Below, one piece after another: positions 1 through 6,688 of a stretch of 12,865 nt of DNA. The notes beneath the pieces were generated by a model. That model saw only the letters and a list, made by a program, of their open reading frames with translations. It made no database searches and had not been told where the DNA came from. The position numbers and the translations under genes are program-made. The stretch's first letter is position 1; each line of letters begins with the position of its first letter. Origin of the DNA: Lachnospiraceae bacterium UBA7110. GTDB lineage: Bacteria; Bacillota; Clostridia; Lachnospirales; Lachnospiraceae. The stretch is from NCBI GenBank assembly GCA_002492295.1, contig DKYC01000032.1, forward strand, positions 1 through 12,865, written 5' to 3'.

Positions 1-57
1 TAATAATTTATGCTTCTCAGTCGTTTCTGTCCTGTCCATGCCGTCTCCTAACTTATG
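1..57. other. Left window edge, no gene assignable
   Basis: This short edge segment lies beyond the end of cheV. It is too short to assign a reading frame. The T-tract of the adjacent hairpin points rightward, which would suit a plus-strand gene ending here from outside the window, but no recognisable protein end can be read. Confidence 0.3.
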
Positions 58-90
58 AGAGCCGGGCATCTATCCCGGCTCTATCTTTTT
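58..90 (+). terminator. Intrinsic terminator hairpin, T-tract on plus strand
   Basis: A perfect 9-bp stem, AGAGCCGGG (58-66) with CCCGGCTCT (74-82), closes a 7-base loop and is followed on the plus strand by a T-rich run at 84-90. That makes it a good rho-independent terminator for a plus-strand transcript entering from the left edge. The cheV stop codon (89-91, minus strand) is only 6 bases from the stem, and its A-rich end mirrors the T-tract, so the element may work in both directions. Its minus-strand tail is not T-rich, so termination of cheV here is less certain. Confidence 0.75.
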
Positions 91-985
91 ATCTCGCAAG
101 CAATTCGTCAATGACCTTTACAAGATTGCCAATTTCAGGTTTTGATAACTGTGCATCTGCACCTAAATCTTCGCCTTTTCTCCTCATTTCCTCATTTACA
201 AGTGATGAGAAAATAATTACCGGTATGTGCTTTGTCGCATCGTCAGATTTGACAAGCTTCGTTAAGCGGTGTCCATCCATAAGAGGCATCTCAATATCTG
301 TAATAAGCAGCTTGACGTCATGCTCCAGCGTTCCCGCATCCCTGCACTTTACTATGTACTCCCATGCTTCCTCGCCGTTCTCTGCCTTGATGACATTGTC
401 ATATCCGGCTTTCTTGAGCGAGTCAATGATGAGCTTTCTAAGAAGAGAGGAGTCCTCCGCAATCAGAATGGGAACTTCCGTTCCTTCTCTTTCCCCGAGT
501 GCCTCAATCTCCGTGACTTTTAATCCCGTCTCCGGATTAATGTCCGTGATAATCTTCTCAAAATCAAGAATAATAATCAGCTTGCCGTCAATCTTGATAA
601 TACCTGTCGAAATACCATCCTCTGCCGTGGTAACTGTTGCCCCCGGCTTGATGATATCAACCCATGAAACCCTGTGGATGCCAATTACCGAATCAACATG
701 AAACGCAATATCCAGTTTATTAAAGCTCGTGATAATAAATAAACCGCCCGGCTGAGACTGCCCTCTCTGCAGACAATTCTTCAAATCAATTGCTGTAATC
801 ATCGCATCACGCGGCATAAATATACCTTCTACGCTGGGATGCGCGTTGGGTACGGGTGTTACGGGTGAGTACGGAATAATCTCCCTGATTTTTGCCACAT
901 TAATACCGTATGAGTTTCCGTCCACCACAAACTCTAATACTTCCAACTCATTTGTTCCATTTTCCAAGAGAATCTTAGTCTCCAT
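89..985 (-). CDS. cheV: CheV chemotaxis coupling protein (CheW domain + receiver domain)
   Basis: CheV couples chemoreceptors to the CheA kinase through a CheW-like domain and tunes adaptation through phosphorylation of a receiver domain; it acts in the cytoplasm at receptor arrays. The 298-aa product has a CheW-like domain at about residues 13-155 (start LEVLEFVVDGNSYGINV) and a receiver domain at about 172-298. Receiver landmarks are acidic residues E177/D178, phospho-acceptor D230 in LLITDIEMPLMDG, Ser260/261 at the usual Thr/Ser position, and K282 in the SKPE motif. Length and domain order fit the family. The ATG at 983-985 has GGAGGG (991-996) upstream at good spacing. It stands alone, with its own promoter and no other chemotaxis gene in the window. 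It implies a motile organism. Confidence 0.93.
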   Translation of the reverse strand: METKILLENGTNELEVLEFVVDGNSYGINVAKIREIIPYSPVTPVPNAHPSVEGIFMPRDAMITAIDLKNCLQRGQSQPGGLFIITSFNKLDIAFHVDSVIGIHRVSWVDIIKPGATVTTAEDGISTGIIKIDGKLIIILDFEKIITDINPETGLKVTEIEALGEREGTEVPILIAEDSSLLRKLIIDSLKKAGYDNVIKAENGEEAWEYIVKCRDAGTLEHDVKLLITDIEMPLMDGHRLTKLVKSDDATKHIPVIIFSSLVNEEMRRKGEDLGADAQLSKPEIGNLVKVIDELLAR

Positions 986-1066
986 AGTAACCCTCCATTC
1001 TACCAGACAATCATTTTTAATTATTCATTTATCATCACTGCCTTGCAGGACTTTTAAATTTCTATA

Positions 1067-1096
1067 ATTATAACATATCCTTGTATATAATTACAA
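1067..1096 (-). promoter_or_regulatory. cheV promoter (extended -10), with small inverted repeat at -35
   Basis: Read on the minus strand, TTGTAA (1091-1096), an 18-bp spacer and a perfect TATAAT (1067-1072) preceded by TGT (1073-1075) form a sigma-A-type promoter with an extended -10. The expected start is about 1060, giving a 75-base leader. TTGTA (1081-1085) and TACAA (1092-1096) form an inverted repeat with a 6-bp centre overlapping the -35, a possible operator. No sigma-D (flagellar) promoter was recognised here. Confidence 0.65.
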
Positions 1097-1123
1097 ATAT
1101 TTTCAGAAAATTTTTAACACTTT

Positions 1124-1144
1124 CTATGGAACTTTTCCATATAG
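1124..1144 (-). terminator. Weak hairpin after the lipoprotein gene
   Basis: A perfect 7-bp stem with a 3-base loop (1125-1131 with 1135-1141) lies 20 bases past the stop of the lipoprotein gene. On the minus strand it is followed by GAAAGTGTTAAAAATTTT, which is A/T-rich but not a clean T-tract. It may be a weak terminator of the two-component operon. Confidence 0.35.
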
Positions 1145-1161
1145 CCCTGAAAAGTCCGTAA

Positions 1162-1944
1162 TTACCGCACTTTCACAATACAGCTTCCATTCGATGAAGA
1201 AAGCCGTATTGTAAGCGTCTCAATATCGCTGTCCGATAACTCCTCAATTTCAGCCACGGCTACCACATCAGCCTTTTTACCTGCCTCAATGTTCCCAACA
1301 AAAGTTGCCATATCATCCGGCAGCATTGGCGTTTCCTGCACTCCCGCCGAAATCGACTGATTGATATCCAAACTAAGCCTTAGTGAATAATCATACAAAT
1401 TGCAGTCTGCATTCCCACCGGAATTGTTTTCAAGGTCAAAGTGCAGGACAATCAGTTTCCTGCCTTCCCTTGCATCAATTCCGCTAAAGCCTGACGCGTT
1501 CTGCGGGTATGAATCACAGATTTCAAACGACTGATACCGCAATGATATTCCCTCTTCCAGACCAAGCTCCATGGCAAGGTCGGTATCTGCATCCGTGAGC
1601 TCCTGCTGTACCTGTTCCGTACTTTCCGCGACCTGCCCTGTTTCTTTCTCCTGTGTGCCAGGCTGCTCCTGCGGTTTCTCCTCAGAAGCCTCCTGTGTCG
1701 TTTCCTGTATGATGTCCGTTTCCGTCTCTTCTTCCATGGCGCTTTCCTGCGTGAGCGCAGCCGCAAGTTCCTCATCGCTTACAAGCCTGTAATCATAATT
1801 GGAAGAATATTTGAGCAGCAGCCCCGCCGCATATTCCGACACCATATCAGACTGTTCTGCTGTCATGTCGGGCATCGAATCAATACACCCTGTCAGCATA
1901 ACTGCCGACAGAAGCAAAAGCCCTAAAATTTTTGTCCTTTTCAA
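1162..1944 (-). CDS. Lipoprotein with acidic linker and C-terminal DUF4352-like domain
   Basis: The 260-aa product begins with a lipoprotein signal: a basic start (KRTK), a hydrophobic stretch and the lipobox LTGC, so Cys20 would be lipidated and the protein held on the outer face of the membrane. Residues about 65-120 form a low-complexity Glu/Gln/Thr linker. Residues about 130-260 look like a beta-rich immunoglobulin-like domain resembling the DUF4352/telokin-like group of Firmicutes surface proteins (pattern LIVLHFDLENNSGG). The start codon is TTG (1942-1944), supported by GGAGGT at 1951-1956. It lies 14 bases after the histidine kinase stop and is last in the two-component operon, so it may be an accessory sensor or a partner of the kinase. 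That role is inference from context; the domain name is by resemblance only. Confidence 0.8.
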   Translation of the reverse strand: MKRTKILGLLLLSAVMLTGCIDSMPDMTAEQSDMVSEYAAGLLLKYSSNYDYRLVSDEELAAALTQESAMEEETETDIIQETTQEASEEKPQEQPGTQEKETGQVAESTEQVQQELTDADTDLAMELGLEEGISLRYQSFEICDSYPQNASGFSGIDAREGRKLIVLHFDLENNSGGNADCNLYDYSLRLSLDINQSISAGVQETPMLPDDMATFVGNIEAGKKADVVAVAEIEELSDSDIETLTIRLSSSNGSCIVKVR

Positions 1945-1958
1945 ACCGGCACCTCCGT

Positions 1959-3434
1959 TTACTTGGTCTCAAGTTCAAACCAGAACTCTACACCATTGGT
2001 ATAATTGATAACACCGTACTGCTGATTCATGGATTCCATGATTGCCTTTACGATGGATAATCCTACTCCGCTTCCGCCATATTCCCGCGTGCGCGCCTTA
2101 TCGACCTTATAAAACTTCTCCCAAATATGGGGAAGCGATTCCTCCGGGATTGGCTCTCCTGTGTTAAATACGCTGACGCGTACCTGATCTTTACCGTTGT
2201 CTTTTCTTAAACAGTATTTTATCTCTATCACCTTGTCGCCTGCCGCATGGTTTACTGCATTGCTGAAAAAGTTCCTGACAACCTCCTCCGTCTTAAACTC
2301 ATCAGCCCACACATAAATGGGTGCGTGCGCCTCATGCTTTAACAGCACCCCGTTCTGTTCTGTCAATATTTCCGCCGAGGCAAGGAAATTTCCAATCATT
2401 GCAACAATGTCAAAGCGTTCCATTACCACCACGTCATTCCCAAACTCGAGTTCATTTAAATCCAGCAGTTTTTTCACCATGACATTCATTTTTCCCGCTT
2501 CATCAATAATAACATCACAGTAAAATTCACGGCTCTCGGCATCATCATTGATTTCTTCCCTTAATCCCTCCGCATATCCCTGAATCAGGGCAATCGGTGT
2601 TTTTAACTCGTGGGAAACATTTGCGAGAAATTCCTTACGCATCTCGTCAAGCTGGTCTTTCTTTTCGATATCGCGCTGCAGTTCATTGTTCGCTGTTTTC
2701 AACTCTGAAATCGTCTTTTTCAACGCTTCGGAAAGCATGTTCATATGCTCTCCAAGCAAATCAATCTCATTAATACTGCGGCTGTTATATTTCGTTTCAA
2801 AGTCAAGCCTTGCCATTTTCTCTGAGATGTCCTTCAATTCCATAATCGGTTTGGTTACCTTTGCCGTCGCAAACCAAATCAGAAACGCACTGATAACCGT
2901 TCCCGTAATTCCCACATAGCCAAGAAAACGGTTGGCAATACTGACGCTGTCGCGAATACTCTCAATCGGGGAACGGATTAAAAACATATTTCCGTTATCA
3001 AGCACTCCCCACATCTCAATATACTCCGTCAACGTCGATTTGTCCATAGAAGCAGCAAGGGAATATCTGTCATTTTCCTCAATATATTCCATTTGCGAAT
3101 CAGGATCAAAAACATTGTCATAAAGCCTTCCTATCAGGATATTTACATCACGGCTGCTCGACTTTATGGTCTTTGACTCGGCATCAATTACCACAATGCC
3201 GATATTATACATGTCGCATATTTTTCTCAGTTCAAGGTCAAATTCCCCTGATGCAATGTCTCCATTGGAAACGGCAGCGTTAATGCCGGCATATGCATTG
3301 CGGAGCACCCCCGCCTTATTTTGCACATAAAACGTTTCCAAAAAAATGTTATTTATAATCCAGCACAGGGCAATTGTTCCTATCATCACCGCCATGAAAA
3401 TCATGGCAATCTGCTGCTTAATGGAATGCTTCAC
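1959..3434 (-). CDS. Membrane sensor histidine kinase (HAMP-HisKA-HATPase, VanS-like)
   Basis: This is the sensor of a two-component pair: it autophosphorylates on His and passes phosphate to the regulator encoded just upstream. As a 491-aa protein it has TM1 at about 9-31, an extracellular loop of about 137 aa, TM2 at about 170-190, a HAMP linker at about 191-243, the H-box SHELKTP with H275, the N-box ending NFFSNAVNHA (N392), a G1 box NTGEPI with Asn424 in place of the usual Asp, an F-box WEKFYKVD and a G2 box GGSGVGLSIVK. The Asn variant is also found in VanS-like kinases, so activity is expected. The start chosen is GTG at 3432-3434, which has AGGCGG (3443-3448) 8 bases upstream. The GTG at 3441-3443 is also in frame (494 aa), but this motif overlaps it. 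The regulator stop (3447-3449) overlaps the ribosome binding site, so translation is probably coupled. Confidence 0.93.
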   Translation of the reverse strand: MKHSIKQQIAMIFMAVMIGTIALCWIINNIFLETFYVQNKAGVLRNAYAGINAAVSNGDIASGEFDLELRKICDMYNIGIVVIDAESKTIKSSSRDVNILIGRLYDNVFDPDSQMEYIEENDRYSLAASMDKSTLTEYIEMWGVLDNGNMFLIRSPIESIRDSVSIANRFLGYVGITGTVISAFLIWFATAKVTKPIMELKDISEKMARLDFETKYNSRSINEIDLLGEHMNMLSEALKKTISELKTANNELQRDIEKKDQLDEMRKEFLANVSHELKTPIALIQGYAEGLREEINDDAESREFYCDVIIDEAGKMNVMVKKLLDLNELEFGNDVVVMERFDIVAMIGNFLASAEILTEQNGVLLKHEAHAPIYVWADEFKTEEVVRNFFSNAVNHAAGDKVIEIKYCLRKDNGKDQVRVSVFNTGEPIPEESLPHIWEKFYKVDKARTREYGGSGVGLSIVKAIMESMNQQYGVINYTNGVEFWFELETK

Positions 3435-3446
3435 AATATTCACCGC

Positions 3447-4121
3447 CTATACATCGAGCTTATAGCCCATTCCCCACACAGTCTTGATTAATTCCCCTTT
3501 TTCCCCCATTTTACTCCGCAGCTTCTTTACATGTGTATCAATCGTTCTCGCATCGCCAAAATAGTCATAATTCCACACGCTGTTTAATATTTTCTCCCTG
3601 GAAAGCGCGATTCCCTTATTCTCAACAAAATAGGTCAAAAGCTCAAATTCCTTATAGCTTAAATCAATTGTCTTCCCGTCAATTGTCACCACATGCGCCG
3701 CCTTGTCTATCACAATCCCGCCGCACTCAAGATTCTCACTGTCTGCAAGCTTATTTGTACGCCGCAGAATAGCCTCCACCCTTGCCACAAGAATTTTCGG
3801 ACTGAACGGTTTTGCAATATATTCATCAACGCCAAGCTCAAATCCCTGCAGCTCGTCCCGCTCGTCAGACCGTGCCGTAAGCATGATAATCGGTACTTTT
3901 GAGTACGCCCTTACTTCTTTACAAACCTGCCAGCCGTCCATTTTTGGCATCATCACATCAAGAATCAAAAGTGCAATATCCTGATTGTCAAAAAAAATAT
4001 CAAGCGCCTCGCTGCCGTCTCCTGCCTCCAAAACATCATAGCCCTGTTTAACAAGAAAATCCTTTACCAGCTTACGCATTCTGCTTTCATCATCCACTAC
4101 AAGTATTTTCAGATTTCCCAT
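3447..4121 (-). CDS. OmpR/PhoB-family response regulator
   Basis: This 224-aa DNA-binding regulator is the partner of the downstream kinase. The receiver domain (about 1-120) has the acidic pair D10/D11, phospho-acceptor D55 in LLILDVMMPKMDG, T82 in MLTAR and K104 in AKPFSP. The winged-helix domain (about 128-224) carries the typical end RTIDTHVKKLRSKMG followed by IKTVWGMGYKLDV. The reading frame stays open up to 4229, but the ATG at 4119-4121 is preferred: GGAGGAG (4129-4135) sits 7 bases upstream and the receiver fold starts directly at this Met. That ribosome binding site is made of the last two GAG codons of the preceding gene, whose stop is 4 bases away, pointing to translational coupling. 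The family binds direct repeats of about one helical turn; such a repeat lies in the operon's own leader (4766-4787). Confidence 0.93.
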   Translation of the reverse strand: MGNLKILVVDDESRMRKLVKDFLVKQGYDVLEAGDGSEALDIFFDNQDIALLILDVMMPKMDGWQVCKEVRAYSKVPIIMLTARSDERDELQGFELGVDEYIAKPFSPKILVARVEAILRRTNKLADSENLECGGIVIDKAAHVVTIDGKTIDLSYKEFELLTYFVENKGIALSREKILNSVWNYDYFGDARTIDTHVKKLRSKMGEKGELIKTVWGMGYKLDV

Positions 4122-4125
4122 TCCG

Positions 4126-4689
4126 TTACTCCTCCAACAAAAGCGCTCTTTCCTTTTCGCGCACTGCACTCTCCCGCTCGGAGAGCTCTTTCTCCCACTC
4201 GGAATATCTGTTTTGGACAGCACGCTCATAATTTAATGCCGTAGGATTCGAGGATGTCATAGAAATATAGAACATCAGTGCTATCAGCAGTAAAAGCACC
4301 ACATTGATAAATAAAGAAGCACGCAGTCCCAGCACCTTTTTTGTGGGCTTGGGCTTTGCCGTACTCGCCTTTACCCGCAAGGCAGCAGGTGCTGTGCTCT
4401 CACGCAGGCTGTACACGCCCTGTACGGGAATTTCTTCAATTTTCTTCTCAAAATCCGGATTTTCAGCTAAAATTCTTTGCAGTTTTTTTAAAAACTCATA
4501 GCCGACAGGCGTCTTAAACACACGGTTTTCCACAGCTTTCTTATATACGGCATATATTACATCGGGACTACCGTAATCCATTCTCTCCTCAAGCCGTTCG
4601 ACCCTAAGCTTTTCATTCTTTGCAAGATTCGCGTCCTGCTCCGTACCGAATTGGAAGCCTTCCACAATCCATTCTGTCTTATCTGCCAT
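4126..4689 (-). CDS. Single-pass membrane protein with C-terminal coiled coil, unknown function
   Basis: I do not recognise this 187-aa protein. The N-terminal part (1-123) is charged and soluble, with a Lys/Pro-rich stretch at about 112-119 (KPKPTKK). One strong membrane segment follows at about 126-144 (LFINVVLLLLIALMFYISM). The tail (about 158-187) is a charged heptad-like helix rich in Glu/Arg, likely a coiled coil. Positive charges just before the membrane segment suggest the N-terminus is inside and the coiled coil outside, without a cleaved signal. The chosen ATG (4687-4689) has AGAGG at 4698-4702; an in-frame ATG 16 codons upstream lacks a clear site. It is the first gene of the two-component operon, 4 bases ahead of the response regulator, so a link to signal sensing or kinase control is plausible but unproven. 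Confidence 0.8.
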   Translation of the reverse strand: MADKTEWIVEGFQFGTEQDANLAKNEKLRVERLEERMDYGSPDVIYAVYKKAVENRVFKTPVGYEFLKKLQRILAENPDFEKKIEEIPVQGVYSLRESTAPAALRVKASTAKPKPTKKVLGLRASLFINVVLLLLIALMFYISMTSSNPTALNYERAVQNRYSEWEKELSERESAVREKERALLLEE

Positions 4690-4734
4690 TCTCAGTTCCT
4701 CTTTAATATTATATCTTCCCTGCGGCAAAGCATG

Positions 4735-4755
4735 CACACCGGTCTTACCGCTGTG
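4735..4755 (-). other. Leader hairpin of the two-component operon
   Basis: CACA (4735-4738) pairs with TGTG (4752-4755) and CGGT (4740-4743) with ACCG (4747-4750), with one C-C mismatch and a 3-base loop. It would fold in the 5' untranslated RNA about 45 bases before the first start codon. No T-tract follows, so it is not a terminator; a role in RNA stability or control is possible. Confidence 0.35.
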
Positions 4756-4765
4756 CCTTACAATA

Positions 4766-4787
4766 AAAATATCTCCAAAATATCTCC
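4766..4787. repeat. Perfect 11-bp tandem direct repeat
   Basis: AAAATATCTCC occurs twice without a gap (4766-4776 and 4777-4787). It sits just downstream of the predicted transcription start of the two-component operon. Spacing of 11 bp, about one DNA turn, is the arrangement bound by OmpR-family dimers, so it may be the regulator's own site; this is inference. Confidence 0.7.
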
Positions 4788-4800
4788 ATAAGTATCTTTA

Positions 4801-4829
4801 ATTTTATCGCTATTTTGCACAATAGTCAA
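4801..4829 (-). promoter_or_regulatory. Promoter of the two-component operon
   Basis: On the minus strand TTGACT (4824-4829), a 17-bp spacer and TAAAAT (4801-4806) each match the sigma-A consensus at five of six positions. Expected start is about 4794, giving a leader of about 105 bases that contains the 11-bp tandem repeat and the 4735-4755 hairpin. Confidence 0.8.
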
Positions 4830-4860
4830 TGTATTCTGAAAATTTTATAAGGTATTGTGC
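4817..4860. promoter_or_regulatory. Inverted repeat linking the two divergent promoters
   Basis: GCACAATA (4817-4824) and TATTGTGC (4853-4860) are perfect 8-bp inverted arms whose starts are 36 bp apart. The left arm lies in the spacer of the minus-strand promoter and touches its -35; the right arm covers the -35 of the plus-strand promoter. Neither transcript contains both arms, so the element would act as DNA, for example as paired half-sites for a regulator. Confidence 0.55.
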
Positions 4861-4884
4861 GCATGGCGTTTTTCGTAATATAAT
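4855..4884 (+). promoter_or_regulatory. Promoter of the secreted SGNH hydrolase gene
   Basis: TTGTGC (4855-4860), an 18-bp spacer and a perfect TATAAT (4879-4884) lie 37 bases before the start codon. The -35 is weak (three of six) and coincides with one arm of the 4817-4860 inverted repeat, which would suit control by an activator or repressor. Confidence 0.6.
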
Positions 4885-4920
4885 AGGCAGGAGATTTCTA
4901 TATGGGAAAGGAAAATAATT

Positions 4921-5832
4921 ATGTTTTTATCATCAAAAAATAAATCAGGCTATGCCTGTTCTGTTATCGCCCTCTGTGTTCTGATGCTTTTTCTCGCCCC
5001 ATCCACGGTTTACGCGGCGGAATCAGAAACCATCCTGCCATCTTTTTCTACCGTACAGCCGCTTACGGGAAGCGCACTTTGTGCAGACCTCCTGACATCA
5101 AGCCTGACAGACAGTCTAAACCACTATCTTGTAGACAACTATGCGGCAGGCTTAATCAGTCTCGAACAATATAATACGGTTTTATACAGCGGCATGGTTT
5201 CCGAAAATGCCTTTTTTGCCGACGCGGTTTTTGTAGGCGATTCCCTGACCGTCGGCTTTGAGGAATACTGCCGAAGCCATCCTGATTCCATCGCCACGGA
5301 TTCTACCCGTTTTCTCGCGAGGGTAAGCTGCTCCGCAAAAGCAGCCATCTCTTCCAACGCGCTCACAGCACACGCAAATATTATGCCAAAATATAACGGG
5401 ACTGTACAGTATATTGAAAATGCTGTCGCCCAAATGGAAAATGTCCATAAAATGTTTATCTGTTTTGGGATGAACGACCTGACGGGCAGCACGCCGCAGC
5501 AGTTTCTGTCGGACATGCAAACGCTTGTTCTGCGCATTTTAAGCGTCCGCCCTGATATGAAAGTATATGTTATTTCCATTCCGTGCATCGTAAGCGGCGC
5601 ACATTCCGGAGGACTGAGCAACAGCTCCATCACCGCGGCAAATCTCCTTTTGCAGGAGAGCTGCCTTGCAAACGGCTGGGGATTTGTAAATTTAAGTGAA
5701 TATCTGATGGGACCTGACGGAGCGCTGCGTCCCGAATACAGTTCGGATCATTACGTGCACGAAACCGCAAAAGCATATGCCATTTGGAACAGGGTACTGA
5801 AAAATTATGCTTATATGGAAATCACAAAATAA
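4921..5832 (+). CDS. Secreted SGNH/GDSL-family hydrolase (esterase/lipase type)
   Basis: The 303-aa product has an N-terminal signal sequence: Lys residues, a hydrophobic core at about 13-27, and a likely cut after VYA (residue 32). SGNH hydrolases use a serine to cleave ester bonds in lipids, acylated sugars or wall polymers. Block I is FVGDSLTVGF with nucleophile Ser108, block III is CFGMNDLTG with Asn185, and block V is SSDHYVHET with Asp276/His280 as the likely acid/base pair. That pair is one residue wider apart than the classical DxxH, so the assignment needs a structural check. The start ATG has AAGGA 8 bases upstream. It is the only plus-strand gene, divergent from the two-component operon with shared regulatory DNA, so the two-component system may control it. 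The substrate cannot be told from sequence. Confidence 0.87.
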   Translation: MFLSSKNKSGYACSVIALCVLMLFLAPSTVYAAESETILPSFSTVQPLTGSALCADLLTSSLTDSLNHYLVDNYAAGLISLEQYNTVLYSGMVSENAFFADAVFVGDSLTVGFEEYCRSHPDSIATDSTRFLARVSCSAKAAISSNALTAHANIMPKYNGTVQYIENAVAQMENVHKMFICFGMNDLTGSTPQQFLSDMQTLVLRILSVRPDMKVYVISIPCIVSGAHSGGLSNSSITAANLLLQESCLANGWGFVNLSEYLMGPDGALRPEYSSDHYVHETAKAYAIWNRVLKNYAYMEITK

Positions 5833-5834
5833 TT

Positions 5835-6623
5835 TCAGGATATCATTTTTGAGAAATCCATAAAACTGTCCGCCCCGCCGTCTTCTGTTTTTGCGATTTT
5901 AACCGCGACAAATCTGTCATTTGCCCGCAATGCAGCTTCCAGCAGGGATTTCCCGGCATTCAGAGAAAAAATGCCGCCCTTTTCATTAACAATAATGCTG
6001 TCAGCGTCAGCATCGCTTTCCATTTTTATCGAAGAAGGATTTAATTCCATAAGCTTATCAAATTCCCCCTTTTGGTAAGCATCCATCTTTTCCAAAATCT
6101 CCTGCGCAAGTTCCTGTGGTGATGCATTTGTACTCTCTATTACAAGATTGTAGTTACTCATATCATAATAATCAATGTCATAAATCTCCTTATAGCGCAC
6201 TGTCTCAAGCTTTTGACGGTTGATTAGTGCCTTTTTGCACTCCTCTTTAGACTGGTAGGATTCCGAGTTTGCCCGTACACTGTCATGAAACACCCTTCGG
6301 CTGGACTCATCGATATCCGTAATGACAAATACCTTAAAACTCTTTACCGCAAAATGCCATGCAAGCCGTGAGTCAAACACGACATTGTCGCGCTCCTCGC
6401 TGATTTTTGTAGTCGTGTCATCAATCATCCTGTCTACCGAACGGTCTCCACGGCTTGCCGCCTCGTTTACCTGTCTGTTAAATTCTTCCACGGAAACACC
6501 CTTTTCCATCGCAAGCTGACGGAACACTTTTCCTGTTGAAAAGATTTCATATCCCTGTTCCTGCAAAATTTTAGCCACGCTTGACTTCCCGCTTCCAAGA
6601 TTTCCCGTAATACTGATATTCAT
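5835..6623 (-). CDS. Cytidylate-kinase-like P-loop protein with C-terminal ParB-like extension
   Basis: The N-terminal part (about 1-182) is a small nucleotide kinase fold: Walker A GNLGSGKSS at 7-15, a DSR motif at 84-86 and the stretch IYDIDYYDMSNYNLVIES at 147-164, typical of cytidylate kinase-like proteins. It probably phosphorylates a small nucleotide or related substrate in the cytoplasm. Residues about 187-262 are an addition not found in ordinary CMP kinase. Their order (ELNPSSIKM, SIIVNEKGGIF, GKSLLEAAL, FVAVKIAK) resembles a ParB/sulfiredoxin-like domain, but the usual GxHR signature is replaced by NAGKS. This match is by eye. The gene follows the aldo/keto reductase after 65 bases without a visible terminator and is probably in its operon. 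It ends 2 bases from the stop of the convergent hydrolase gene. Confidence 0.8.
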   Translation of the reverse strand: MNISITGNLGSGKSSVAKILQEQGYEIFSTGKVFRQLAMEKGVSVEEFNRQVNEAASRGDRSVDRMIDDTTTKISEERDNVVFDSRLAWHFAVKSFKVFVITDIDESSRRVFHDSVRANSESYQSKEECKKALINRQKLETVRYKEIYDIDYYDMSNYNLVIESTNASPQELAQEILEKMDAYQKGEFDKLMELNPSSIKMESDADADSIIVNEKGGIFSLNAGKSLLEAALRANDRFVAVKIAKTEDGGADSFMDFSKMIS

Positions 6624-6688
6624 ATGATAACCCTGTCCTTTCTCACCCTGACTCCCGGCAGCATTCCTGATTTCACTGCACCGTTAAA

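Noticed and set aside
111..701. 196-codon plus-strand open frame antisense to cheV
   Set aside because: Its Ser/Ile-rich composition mirrors the opposite strand of a well-conserved CheV gene. No family resemblance and no ribosome binding site.
1452..1775. 107-codon Arg-rich open frame on the minus strand
   Set aside because: It is a frame-shifted reading of the Glu/Gln-rich linker of the lipoprotein gene; Arg richness is a by-product of GAA/GAG codons in another frame. No ribosome binding site.
4122..4229. Longer 260-codon version of the response regulator
   Set aside because: The extra 36 residues overlap the membrane protein gene, lack a ribosome binding site and precede a complete receiver domain.
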